NCBI GenBank assembly: GCA_030323885.1
Contig: JASIRB010000122.1
Span: 124,001-188,000, forward strand
Source of the DNA: Branchipolynoe longqiensis
Lineage: Eukaryota > Annelida > Polychaeta > Phyllodocida > Polynoidae
Length of the DNA stretch: 64,000 nucleotides
Direction: 5' to 3'
Position numbers and translations under genes: made by a program. The notes below the pieces were generated by a model. The model ran no database searches and was not told the DNA's origin. It worked only from the letters and a program-made list of their open reading frames with translations. Position 1 is the stretch's first letter. Every line of letters starts with the position of its first letter. Of this stretch, positions 12,206-22,587 are shown in pieces.

Positions 12206-12536
12206 TGTAAAGTCTACGGCTGGAGGTGTGAGTGGTGTGGACAGGCTAATGGAAAATCAATACAGGCAAGGAAGGAAAGTAGATAAAGAGTGAAAGGTAG
12301 GAGAGTGAGACTCTCATTTATTACTTTTATAGCTTTTAGAATCCAAGATGGTGGTGATCACATGATCCAATCTTCCAATCCCTAACAAGCATTCTTCTAA
12401 CCACCAATGAGGGTTCAATAGCCCTGTCACCAAGACATGGTTAGGTCTGTCTCTGGGGCAGAGATCCATAAATAACTCTATAGGGGAGGGACATGTGAGG
12501 CAACCTCTCCAAAGACTATCCATCTAAGAAGTGACA
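12206..12536 (-). repeat. 5' LTR of the gypsy element
   Basis: A 331-bp block bounded by TG (TGTCACTTCTTAG) and CA (TTTACA) on the minus strand, immediately before the primer site. It contains TATAAAAG followed closely by an AATAAA-like signal. The boundaries come from the TG...CA rule and the primer site, because no second LTR is available for comparison. Confidence 0.65.
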
Positions 12537-13073
12537 CTCTTCCTCTATACTATTTTACTATACAATTTCTATACTTAATGAGTAATAGTTTACCAACTCC
12601 ACATATCCCTCATATGCCTTTGGTTTTATATATTACCATTTACCATTTTATAGACAAGTTGCAATTTATTATAGTAGAGTTCATATGTCATAATATCGGA
12701 ATATTTTACACTGTGCTGTTGAACCATAGGGGTGAGAGTTTTGATGACCACACTACAATTAATTCTGCATGTTCACACTTCAAATAAATCATAAGTTAGT
12801 AATTTTCAGAGTTGAACGGTCGCTTCTATTTTTCGGATTTTCCCGATTTTGATATTCACCGATTAACTTCACGAAATGTCTATGTATGACAGCAATTGTT
12901 TAGTTCAAATCCCATTGCTAGAAGATGAAACCCAAACAAAAGAGAGTTTGTCATGGTGATAACACAGTCACAACAATGACAATTGAAAATTGACTTCCTG
13001 CATTTATCCGCGATTCCCTGACAGTGCTAATCTTATGGGGGAAATCTGTGTTCACACGGAAATTTGTACTATA
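12537..13073. other. Intergenic, nothing recognised
   Basis: No gene, tandem repeat or element boundary could be supported here. Confidence 0.4.
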
Positions 13074-13540
13074 TTAAAAACGCCCTAATATAAGAAAGAA
13101 ATTTAAGCATACTCCTCCAATACATTTGTTAATATAACCTTCTATCGCGTAGGATGTAACCAAGTGGCGGTTGTCTGTGTCGAAAAGTAGCGATAAAAGT
13201 TGCCTTTTTTCTGTAAGCTTACCAGTAACACAATGGATGATGTTTGAGTCGGTGATCCACATGATTGTTTCCTCGTACGGTAAAGCAGGCTCCGGAGGCC
13301 CTCCTCCAGTCTTCAGCGCCCTTCTTTGACGCCCAATAACTTCAGATTTGAGTGTCTTCCACTTCTCCTTTACATCTACCCGTGACCTCTTCGCAACCCC
13401 ACACGAGTTTACGGCACTCTTCACTCTGTCCCATGCGTTGCTTTTCTCCTGCATCATGATTCTGCTGTTGAACGATCCGAACAACACAACTCTCGACATC
13501 ATAACTTCATCCAACAGAACACGCGCCTCACTGTCACCAG
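13074..13540 (-). CDS. Myb/SANT-like DNA-binding domain protein fragment (NAIF1/Harbinger-associated type)
   Basis: The minus frame reads DSEARVLLDEVM upstream of the first ATG, then an FGSF, NAWDRVKSAVN helix, VDVKEKWKTLKSEV and a TGGGPPEPALPYEE tail. This is the trihelix-like Myb/SANT domain found in NAIF1-type proteins and in the accessory gene of PIF/Harbinger transposons, where it binds DNA. The matching region extends 5' of the ATG at 13514, so the true start or an upstream exon is missing. A donor-like GGTAAG lies on the minus strand near 13555. After the domain the protein has no recognisable part. Probably a transposon-derived fragment. Confidence 0.65.
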
Positions 13541-14130
13541 GTTGGAGAGCTTACCTCGATCGGGGTATGGTGGTTAAATACTTCATTCGACCCCCGGTTC
13601 AATTTCCAAGGTCGAATTTTATATAGGATTAGCTAGGAGGTTCAAAAGTATGGTTATGGCACACTGAGTTTTGGGAACTTTTCATATTGGAATAAATCAC
13701 GAGAAAGCCAAAAAACATATCTAATTTCCTGGTTATTCCTAGGACATTTATTTGGGACCGGATTGAGTAAATTAACAGTGAATATTAGGAAATAATTCAG
13801 TTGTTACACCACATGGCTACAGGACAGAACTGCCCATGATAGAACTGTGTTGGTATAGCCATCAATCTCAAACAATAGAGGAACCTCCAGCCAACCATGG
13901 GGGTATATGCTGGTCTGTGGCCCACTCATATACTTTAACATGCCACTGGGGGAGGTCCTGTGGGGACTGTTGCGCATCATGTAGATATATTTTGTGCATA
14001 CCAATATATATATGCATAAAAATAATTCACTGTGATTATGCATCTGATGCATAATCACCACAAAGATGGCTTGTCTTGCTGGTACAACATTAAGAAAAAC
14101 CTTCCTTAAATATTATTGTATTTGATTTAT
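13541..14130. repeat. Interspersed repeat, copy A (inverted partner at 20270-20834)
   Basis: About 590 bp match the reverse complement of 20270-20834 with scattered mismatches and small gaps. Shared phrases include GAGGAACCTCCAG..CAACCATGGGGGTAT and GTAAATTAACAGTGAATATT. An 11-bp palindrome around GATTATGCATC lies at 14035-14057 here and is also present at 20135-20157. The repeat abuts the Myb-like ORF. Confidence 0.85.
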
Positions 14131-14139
14131 TTTATTGTT

Positions 14140-14640
14140 TTGACAGCATATATACACATATACATATACACACATATTAATAAACACTTTATCGCATTTA
14201 AAACGTTATGTATAGCCTCCCAGCTTCCCGGGTAACATCAAGTATTATTACCATTTTGATCATTATATATTTGTTATTATTATCATCATTATTATCATTA
14301 ATATTATCATTGTTATTATCATTATTATTGTCATTATTATTACCGTATTATTTTAATTATTATTGGCATTATTTTTAGATTTACATATACATGTATATAC
14401 ATATAATATAGATATAAATATACATATACACATACATATGTGTATACATATAAATATACATATACCTATATGTATATACATATATAAATATTAGATATGC
14501 ACCTATGTATATATATGTCTATATATACATGCATTCACATCTACATATATGTATACATATATACATATGGAGACCTATATATGTGACTACATAATTATAT
14601 ATATATATATATATATGTGAATACATACTGTATTTAGAGA
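14140..14640. repeat. Microsatellite cluster: (ATT/ATC)n and (TATACA)n
   Basis: 14265-14360 is mostly ATT/ATC triplets and 14375-14625 is TATACA/TATATG repeats. No gene content. Confidence 0.9.
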
Positions 14641-15700
14641 TGACTGCATCACATATTGTAGAGTGGTCCTCCATTTGTCACTGGTAAGTTAACCCATGTG
14701 TAGTCTGTTTCACTCTCAGACTTATTGCAAGGGGCCTAAGCTCTGACACTTTAACACTCAGATTTTAACCAAAAACTGCCAAGGAAAGCTTTCACACCTC
14801 AGGTTGCCAATGGTTCTCTGGGCTGCACCTTCACTGACAGCTGAGCTCACTGAGTGTGAATGTGTCAGAGTGTATGCCCTTTGAATAGGTGTGAGAGTGG
14901 ATTGGATTTGGTTTATAAGGGTCTGTGCCATAGTGCACTGCACACATATATTTCTGAAGGCACACACTACACAACAGTCAACTTGCTTCTTGCAAATGGA
15001 TTAATTCACTGAGAACGCTTACTATCAGCAACGACTCAGTCATACTATAAAAGGGACGGCCATCCACGGCTCAGTGGTTGCTACTAGCTACTGTTCTTAC
15101 TGTATCCGTCCACCAGGTGGACTTATCGGTGACCAAGCTGTGCTCGGCCCGGCCCCATAGCACATCAACAACAACTTCACCAAGTTGTACTCTTGTGTTT
15201 GCGCTCACCTCTGTATTTTGCTACCTCACGTATGATTCAAATGTTATTTATTATTTATTTTGAGTCGAAATTGCAGATATTGGATTCCACAGACTTCTTT
15301 TTTGTTAATATCGCCATCAATGTTTTTGGTACACACGGTTGACCTGGTCAACTCCGGAGCTGGCCCCCCTACGTTATCAACAATATCACAACAAAGTAAG
15401 AATATGGATTCCTCTTCATCTGATTCTTTTCCAGCCTGCAATGCGATTCAAGTAGGTTTGGACAATAATAAAAAGACGATAGAAGTGGTCACCGCACATC
15501 GATGTGCAGATAATTGGCTGTCGTATCCTCTGCCTTTTTGAGCCCCATAGGGCCGCACTCACCTTAACAAAAAAAATAGAGGCTCACCTAAGTACTATCA
15601 TGTATCGTTATCTGTCCTTGTAGCGTCGTCCTGCAAATACGATATAAGTACGATATAAAAACAACTCAGAACGAGTCGGGGGCCCACACCATTGTGGTTC
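14640..15700. other. Intergenic, one TATA-like box, no gene recognised
   Basis: ACTATAAAAGGG at about 15043-15055 looks like a core promoter, and an unrecognised 93-aa plus-strand frame follows at 15260-15541. A donor-like AAGTAAGA sits inside that frame. No protein family is recognisable, so no gene is called. Confidence 0.35.
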
Positions 15701-15849
15701 TGTTTTATTCTCCGAACAATATTGCCGACCGCTGTCTTTGTTTACATCTGCCAACATACTCTAGGTGGCGCCAGTTGGCGCCTCCCCACCCCTTAACTCT
15801 TGCTTTCCCCACTAGGAGACGCCACTGTAGCACCATAGTCCTGTCAGCG

Positions 15850-16135
15850 CCGAGTTTTTATCGACAACTTGCCGGTTTCCTAAACCACAACAAAACCACA
15901 ACCACAACCAACAATCAACAACCAACAAATCAACAAACCAACAAACCAACAAACCAACTGGGGTAGATTCGGTGATCTTTGAAGCGCAAAACACCCTCCC
16001 TGTAGCTCGGCTGATACTTGGGTTTGGATTAGCATAGCGTAGTGTCGGTCGTGTTTTTATCGACAAATTGCCTGATCATGCCGGTGTCCAAAACCACAAT
16101 CAACAAACAACCAACCAACAAACCATCTGGTTTGG
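15850..16135. repeat. Degenerate duplicated block with (CAAC)n tracts
   Basis: TTTTTATCGACAA(C/A)TTGCC followed by AAACCACAA and CAAC/CAAA runs occurs at about 15854 and again at about 16053, a roughly 200-bp period. Confidence 0.65.
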
Positions 16136-16630
16136 GGGTGGGGGTAACCCTTAGCCTGGCCTGTCTGGCTGTCAGGGTTACACCAACAGAACTGTTTAAC
16201 TGAAAAACTTAGGGTAGATGTGGGTCATGGTCATTGAGGCATGACTGCTGCCAAACCTTATTTTTAAGTTTGAGGATAGGGGTACTACCAGTACCAGCAC
16301 ATACTGAGAGCACCCCTCCCCCACCCCCCATCCCCAACCTGTGGGCAACAGAGTGAAAAGGTGTGTTGTGGAAGTGAGTTTGGTAAGAGGGGGTATAGAC
16401 CTGGGAGGAGTGTGCTATTTATTAATAACCAGAAATGATGTACACAATTATGTTATTGTTTAAAAAATTGTATATGGCACTGAACATTCTGCATATTATA
16501 TGTGTATATAGTCACATATATCCACATAAATGCGTATATATGTATATAATTATGCATATATATGCTTAGAAACATACCATTATATCACCCAACCCGCGGT
16601 CATACCCCTTTCTGAGTCTCCCTAAGAATG

Positions 16631-16651
16631 GGCAGCGAGTGACTCGCTGCC
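16631..16651. other. Perfect 10-bp hairpin followed by T6
   Basis: GGCAGCGAGT, one G, then ACTCGCTGCC, followed by TTTTTT. It looks like an intrinsic terminator, but in this eukaryotic context it is more likely a simple palindrome or a remnant of a Pol III-type unit. Confidence 0.5.
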
Positions 16652-16767
16652 TTTTTTGCGTACGACTCAGTTCACGGTATGACACTTTTTTTATGTGGCT
16701 CACTCGGCCGAAGGGCATTCTGTGCCGTTTTTCCGTGAATATTTGTTGTTCTTGTCAGGAGGGGCCG

Positions 16768-16886
16768 GACCCCCACGTTCGTCCAAGGTTGACCTATGTA
16801 AAGACTGAGCCTACATAAACCCCCATGTTTGTCCAAAGCCTGACATATGAAAAGACTGAGCCTACCTAAACCCCCACATTCGTCCA
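16768..16886 (+). repeat. 50-bp tandem repeat, 2.4 units
   Basis: CCCCCACGTTCGTCCAAGG and relatives occur three times, separated by ~50 bp with the shared middle AAAGACTGAGCCTAC. Confidence 0.85.
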
Positions 16887-17027
16887 AAGCTATCAAAAAG
16901 AGGGCCCTCACTCGGCAGGACCGATTGGCTGAGGATGCATAGGTGGTCCGGCAATGCAGGATAGTGACAACAGTAGTTACAGGCATTTATTAATTTATGC
17001 ATTTATTTATGTATTAATTTATTTAAT

Positions 17028-17098
17028 TATTTCTATAGTTCACCACGACATTTCTATAGTTCACCACAACATTTCTATAGTTCACCACAACATTTTTA
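17028..17098 (+). repeat. 24-bp tandem repeat, three units
   Basis: ATTTCTATAGTTCACCACAAC is repeated three times head to tail, with one G/A difference. Confidence 0.9.
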
Positions 17099-17870
17099 TA
17101 GGACGCAACTAAATCCCAAATTTATTTTTAATGTGTGGAAATCAAGGAATAGACTTTTCTTCTACTGCATCGACTTTTCTTCTACTGGGTGTAGTTATGC
17201 AGTAACAACCATGGTTTGTTTGCGGCTGCACTTTTTGCTTCCCGCCATAAGCACTAGGTGGTGCCATCATTGATCTTCAGGGTTCTAACCTAATCTCCAG
17301 GTGGCAGACCGGACAACAGAGGTCAGACGGTCGTCTTCTTTTCTAGTTGCAAATCTTCACGCCCGATGGCACCACCTGTGTGAAACATACTTCAGTTCGT
17401 TACCACTAGGTGTCTGACCGCTTGACCGATTGACCTCTTGACCTCTTGACCATGCCTCACCTCACCGCACTGCTCGCACACCAGCTCAAATCTACTCACA
17501 CACTCTCACACTCGCTCACCTCACACACCTCACATCACTCCTATCACCTCCTATCTCCAACAATGTCTTCTCGTGGTGCCCCCAATTCGAAACGTGTGAG
17601 TATTTGATTTATATCCGTCTATATATGGCTTTTGTGTTGTAAGATTCTCTATTTGACCGTCAAATTTCGTAGGGTAGGTATGTAATATGTGTCAAACAAA
17701 TTCAAACAAATTCAAACCCCTTCAATAATAAAACAAAAGGCAGCACTGGAAAGAGCTTTGAACCGCACTTTAATATGACGTTCGCCTCCAGTAGGTTGTG
17801 GGTGTGAACATGGCTTATGTCTAAATCTTTAGGTTTAATCTGTAGGTTTAATCTGTAGGTTTAATAATCA

Positions 17871-18248
17871 TTATTTAGGTTTGTTTTGTTTTTGTTTTGC
17901 AGACTGTGGACTTTCCCTTCGTGCCGTCCTCTTTTCCTGGCTCGTCCCTAGATTGTGGATGACGGACCTCCTTCTGTCCCTCTCTGCCTGCAAGTCACTC
18001 AAACGGTCATGGAGGTCCTGTAACCACAACTCCGCCTCGATTTTTGCGATCGCCGTTCTTGCTTCCTCCTCCTTTTTGTCGATCGATAAATCCGCCATTG
18101 CCGTCGTCACCTGGCCCGAATCGTCTTTAGATTTAATCGAGGCCATACTTCTTGTGCGAGCCGTCGTCCGTTCTTGGTGGTCGCAGCAAGTCGCCGTGTC
18201 GTCCTTCTTGTGGTTAAACCCGCAGTCGCTACAGTATGGTAGCGGCAT
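17871..18248 (-). CDS. Unrecognised 125-aa Cys-motif / coiled-coil protein
   Basis: An open minus frame. Its N-terminus is Cys/His-rich (YCSDCGFNHKK...TCC), which could form a small zinc-binding fold. It is followed by a charged predicted coiled coil (residues ~55-95, KKEEEARTAIAKIEAEL) and a Lys/Arg/Gln-rich tail. I do not recognise the family. Immediately upstream on its own strand lies the nine-copy GTCGTCC motif array, whose first copy begins 3 bp before the start codon. It could be a small Gag-like or transposon accessory protein, or spurious. Confidence 0.35.
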   Translation of the reverse strand: MPLPYCSDCGFNHKKDDTATCCDHQERTTARTRSMASIKSKDDSGQVTTAMADLSIDKKEEEARTAIAKIEAELWLQDLHDRLSDLQAERDRRRSVIHNLGTSQEKRTARRESPQSAKQKQNKPK

Positions 18249-18250
18249 AG

Positions 18251-18925
18251 GTCGTCCGTTGGCCCGATCTCAGTAAAGATCAGGAAAGATTATGTTGAAA
18301 ACGACACTGAATTATTTTGCCTCGGTCTTCCACTGGCCCTTGTGTATATACACACAAGTCGTCCATTGGCCCGATCGGCTGAGTTAGCCCTGAATCGACC
18401 GAAAAATCCTACCTGGCCAACATTAATGGTTAAGCACTGTCCGAGTTAAGTACGAGCGGCAAATACATTTTTTTTAAAGTCGTCCAGTGGCCCGATTTGT
18501 CCGTTATTTATCGACAACATGAAAACATTCTGCTTCCGTCGTCCGTTGGCCCACCGACAAAGCTACAGCAATGGCAGTGACGTCGTCCTGAGGCCGTCTA
18601 TAGCAGCTGATCGACTCAAATACCTGTGTTATTGAAAGCCTAGATCCTTAAATTGCTATAAGCGACCTAATTAGTCATCCCTTGGCCCAGATACAAGGTT
18701 AGCAGTGTCAGATTGATCGATTGTTATTCTTGACGGTAATAGCAATTTTCATCAGCGATCAGTAACTATGTCGAAATCATTTTGCTTTAGTCGTCCGCTA
18801 TCCCTTGAAAGAATAATCAGGTTTAGTTTCACGATACCATCAATCTGTGTTCAGGTGCGATTGGCCTTGTTATTGCTGATCGCTTCGTCAATGCAATCGA
18901 ATCCACTGAAGTCGTCCGCTGGCCC
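18251..18925 (+). repeat. Array of nine GTCGTCC...GGCCC motifs with unrelated spacers
   Basis: Close variants of GTCGTCCRYTGGCCCGAT start at 18251, 18325, 18358, 18479, 18538, 18582, 18674, 18790 and 18911. Spacings are 74, 33, 121, 59, 44, 92, 116 and 121 bp, and the intervening sequences do not resemble one another. Two reverse-complement versions lie just beyond, at about 19048-19062 and 19065-19080. It is not a normal tandem repeat. Confidence 0.8.
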
Positions 18926-19194
18926 CAGGTGAAACAACAGGTAGAGCCGGTAGAGAAAGGAACCACAGGTAGCAGGTAGACTGTGGTCCTTCCGAAGCAA
19001 AAAACAGGAGGCAAGTGACGATTTGACCGTCTCGTGAGCAAGCGCCGGGGCCAAAGGACGCAGCCAGAGGCCGGACGACGGCGATTGGATAATATTTAAC
19101 TCGAGCCAAATCGAATAAATAAATAATAAATAATTCTCCGAGCTTTTATATGTATATAATAGATTATATATAATATATGTATGTATATGTATGT

Positions 19195-19454
19195 GTCGTG
19201 GGGGTGATGAAAATGGGAAATACTGCGCCTAGAGCGGGACTCGAACCCACATCTCTTTGCATTCCGGGCCAGTGTGCTAACCATTATATCACCTAGGCTC
19301 CCTGATATCAACACACTCCCCACGCCTACCTGTCTATGTGGTTACTTGCCTGAGAGGTCAGTGCAGACCACTACACTCCCATGACCAGGATCAACCATGT
19401 GGGTTCGAGTCCCGCTCTAGGCGCAATATTTCCCATTTTCATCACCCCCACGAC
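19195..19454. mobile_element. SINE foldback: two inverted SINE tails with a tRNA-like core
   Basis: Arms 19195-19252 and 19397-19454 are 58-bp inverted copies with a single mismatch. Each contains the B-box-like GGTTCGAGTCC and a tail ending TTTCATCACCCCCACGAC. The left half is a full SINE copy on the minus strand; the right half is its tail in the opposite direction. The same SINE recurs at 33646-33769 and 33903-34083. Confidence 0.8.
19227..19298 (-). tRNA. tRNA-like head of a SINE (pseudo-tRNA)
   Basis: On the minus strand 72 nt can fold as a tRNA. GCCTAGG pairs with TCTAGGC as a 7-bp acceptor stem (one G-U), and GTGGG/CCCGC forms the T stem around TTCGAGT. The D region TAATGGTTAGCAC resembles tRNA-Gln. 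The anticodon stem is poorly paired (CTGGC versus GCAAA), so this is a Pol III-promoted SINE head and not a working tRNA. Confidence 0.6.
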
Positions 19455-19880
19455 ATATGTATATGTATGTATATTCATTCATTCAATTCTTTATTTCAGA
19501 CTCATGACTATGGTAGTTACATAATTTGGTCCATAGTAGGTAGATATACAAATGGATGTGAATAGGATATAAGTAATAATATGAATTCTACCACACTAAC
19601 CTATATCAAAATGTTGGTCTACATACAGTAGTTTGTACCAATGCCTCCATATGGCAAACATCAATCTGAGATCACTCTCTTCTATTTTATATGTATGTGT
19701 ATGTAATATGTATGTATATGTATGCATATGTATGCATATGTATATATGTATGTTTATGTATGCATATGTATGTGTGTATGTACATGTATGTATATGTATG
19801 TGTATGTATGTATATGAATGTATATGAATGTATATGTATATATATGTATGTATAGGTAGGTATAGGTATATGTATAGCAT
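19455..19880. repeat. (TATG)n / (TATGTA)n microsatellite
   Basis: 19455-19478 and 19686-19878 consist mainly of TATG, TATA and TATGCA words. The ORFs reported in both directions are translations of this simple repeat. Confidence 0.9.
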
Positions 19881-19999
19881 TTATAATAGGCATACAGGGT
19901 TTGGGTTCGGGGTGGGAGGAGACGGCAGCATATCAGCGCAAGAAATACCGGCTTCCCAGCACCAGGGTTCCCGGCCTCCCGGCACCAAGACTCCCAGCA

Positions 20000-20345
20000 C
20001 CAGGCCTCAATTCAAATAATATAAATATAAATAAAATGTGATAACTAACAATAAAATATATGCAATAATATACAAGGTAAGTTTAATGTTACTGTTGCTG
20101 TACGAGCAAGAAATGCCATATTCGTGGGGATTATGCATCAGATGCATAATTACAGTGTTATTTATGAGCAGAGCTTACTGGCCTCCCATCCCCAGGCCTT
20201 CCGGCCCCGGCCTTCCCTTAAATAATATGAATAGAAATAAAAAGTGATAACCAACAATAAAATAAATCAAATACAATAATATTTAAGGTAGGTTTTTCTT
20301 AATGTTGTACCAGCAAGACAAGCCATATTTGTGAATTATTTCTTA
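20000..20345. repeat. Two diverged tandem copies of a ~175-bp unit
   Basis: AATAATAT(A/G)AATA(T/G)AAATAAAA..GTGATAAC, then AACAATAAAATA, then GCAAGA(A/C)A..GCCATAT occurs at about 20013-20130 and about 20221-20335. The second copy runs into the larger inverted repeat at 20270. Confidence 0.7.
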
Positions 20346-20834
20346 TGCATATATATATATTGGTATGCAAAAATTATATCTAAATGATGTACAACAGTCC
20401 CCACAGGACCTCCCCCAGTGGCAAGTGGAAGTATATGAGTGGGCCACAGACCAGGATATACCCCCATGGTTGACTGGAGGTTCCTCTATTGTTTGGGATT
20501 AATGGCTATACCAACACAGTACTGTCATGGGCAGTTCTGTCCTGTAGACATGTGTTGTAACTCCTGAATTATTTCCTAATATTCACTGTTAATTTACTCA
20601 ATCCGGTCCCAACTAAATGTCCTACGAATATTCAGGAAATTCGATATAATTTTTTGCTTTCTAGTGATATATTCCAATATGAAAACATCCTAAAACTCAA
20701 TGTTCCACAACCATATTTGTGAACCTGCACCTTAATCCTATATGAAATTCGACCTTGGAAATTGAACCGGTACTCGAATTAGGTACATTTACCACCATAG
20801 CCTGAACGAGGTAAGCTCTCCAACCTGGTCACTG
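20270..20834. repeat. Interspersed repeat, copy B (inverted relative to 13541-14130)
   Basis: Reverse-complement match to copy A. It ends at ACCTCG/CCAACCTGGT, where the copies stop resembling each other at the edge of the Myb-like ORF. Confidence 0.85.
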
Positions 20835-21082
20835 TAATTTGCTTTCCGTGTGCGTTTGTTTCCCGACACACACTCGATTGGAGACGCCATGGTAGTAGGC
20901 ACGCTTGTCAGAAGATATGAATAACGTGATTCAAAACTCCCTAATTGAGCGCCCGTATGCAGGAGTCAGTGTTAGCGGGATTTTGTATTACAGCCTGTTA
21001 CGTTTAGCTATCACCGACGTCGGGAACTGTGTCAAGTCGTATGCAGGAGCGCGTAGCACTTACATTATAGCTAAACGTGAAG

Positions 21083-22331
21083 TTATTTATAGATTTGGGA
21101 ATTCCCTTGAGTCGACAATATGAATAACGCCGCCAATGTGGCGGCGGCGTTAACATCGGTTCGAATTTAGGGTTAATTTGATAAAATTTCACTTATGGCG
21201 TATGTAATTCTGTTAAATATGACAGCATTGAATAGACTTGGGCCTGTGGCGGCGGCGGCGGCGATGCGATTTGCGACAGTATGGATATAGACGTCGATGC
21301 AGCGGCGGCGATTTGTTTACTTTACATCCGTCGATTCGAAATTATAAATATTAATATCGCCGAGTTAATCTCGCTTTGATTTTAGGGTTAATTTAATAAA
21401 ATTTCACTATTTGACTATGTAACTTTGTTAAATATGACACCATTGAATAGATTTGATACCTTACACCGCTGAAAACTAGCTAAATTTCTGGTTTACCTTA
21501 ACCTAGTTTAAGCTTCTGGTGTTAGGCCTATCACTGTCTCGTGCATACCATTTTTTCCCGCTAAACGAGAATTCCGGCCAAACACCGTTTTTTCCTCGCT
21601 ATCACCGACTCCTGCATACGGCCCCAGAAGGACATGGCCGGGGTCATCGCATGCTCCCGTGTGAAGGAGGTAGCCTTGGCGGAGCAGTGTGTGATACCCT
21701 AATAGGGGGGCCACGGTGAGTACCTGGGCAGTGGGGCCTGGGCCCGTATTCATGTGCTGGTGCCAGTGCCTTAACTATGGCTACGGTAGCCCCACATGGC
21801 TAACGGTGGAAAATCTGTATTCATCTGCCTGTGCCAGCGCTAGCCGCCGATCGTAGCCTAGGCTAAGATACTGCGCTTTCAATTCATGGGTAACTGCAAG
21901 CCGCGCCGGTTAGTGTGCGTGTGTGGGTCTCAATCTATTTAATGCTATCATATTTAACAGAATTAAATACGCAATAAGTGAAATTTCATCAAATTAATCC
22001 TAAATTTGAAGCGATATTAACGCTGCCGCCGCATCAGCGGCGATATTAATATTTTCGAATCGACGAATGTAAAGTAAACAAATCGACGTCGCTGCATCGA
22101 CGTCGATATCCATACTGTCGAACGTCAACTAAACATGGCTGCCACCGCCGTATCGGCAGCAATATATTACAGCCAGATCTATTCAATTCGATCATATTTG
22201 ACAGATTTACATACGCAATAAGTGAAATTTAATCAAATTAACCCTAAAATCGAACCGTTATTAACGCTCCTGCCGCATTGGCGGCGTTATTCATATTGTC
22301 AAAACAAGGGAATTCCCAAATCTATAAATAA
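21083..22331. repeat. Large inverted repeat, arms ~380-400 bp, each an internal tandem dimer
   Basis: Arm 1 (about 21083-21460) and arm 2 (about 21935-22331) are diverged reverse complements sharing GATTTGGGAATTCCCTTG, GACAATATGAATAACGCCGC and ACGTCGATGCAGCG. Inside each arm a ~200-bp unit occurs twice, marked by TAGG(G/A)TTAATTTGAT..AATTTCACT. Arms are rich in GGCGGC. No coding capacity was recognised in the ~470-bp spacer. Confidence 0.8.
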
Positions 22332-22479
22332 ACACACGGTTAGCTATCTGCGGTGGCTTGGACATTGGTGAATACAACTTGACCTATTTCTCCAACCCGC
22401 CGCTAGCCGCGGATAGCTACCCCAGAGCTAGCGTGTAGCACCGGCTACGCCTGGCACCACTACATGAATACGGGCCCAG
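21738..22479. mobile_element. MITE with CTGGGCCCGTATTCATG termini
   Basis: 29-bp terminal inverted repeats lie at 21738-21766 and 22451-22479, starting CTGGGCCCGTATTCATGT and continuing to GGTGCCAG. Arm 2 of the large inverted repeat lies inside this element while arm 1 lies outside, so one structure was built over the other. No target duplication was resolved and the superfamily is unassigned. Confidence 0.7.
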
Positions 22480-22587
22480 CTGTCGAGAGGTATCCAACGA
22501 CCTGTTGGATGTCAAGTGGGGTGAGGGGCGGGGCCAGACGTGGGGTGTGCGTGGCGAGCCGTTGCACACCTCGCATCATCAGGCTGA

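Larger units (their letters stand above)
6733..12536 (-). mobile_element. Ty3/gypsy LTR retrotransposon, decayed, lacking a recognisable 3' LTR
   Basis: Read on the minus strand the order is 5' LTR (12206-12536), primer-binding site, leader, gag, protease, RT, RNase H and integrase, which is the Ty3/gypsy order. Gag and RNase H/integrase are still open, but RT is broken by stops and frameshifts. No copy of the LTR was found left of 6733, so the 3' end is deleted or too diverged to see. The tRNA-Trp-type primer site is what the CsRn1 clade of gypsy elements uses. Confidence 0.8.

Noticed and set aside
16631..16657. Hairpin plus T run as a rho-independent terminator
   Set aside because: The window is eukaryotic; no bacterial-type transcript ends here.
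18251..18925. CRISPR array
   Set aside because: Repeats are only ~15 bp, imperfect, with spacers of 18 to >100 bp, in an animal genome with no cas genes.
19227..19298. Functional tRNA gene
   Set aside because: The anticodon stem is mispaired and the same unit recurs inside a SINE with a constant tail.
21610..21700. Short frame QKDMAGVIACSRVKEVALAE near an AG and GTGAGT
   Set aside because: Looks like an exon, but it contains a stop before the donor and no neighbouring exons were found.
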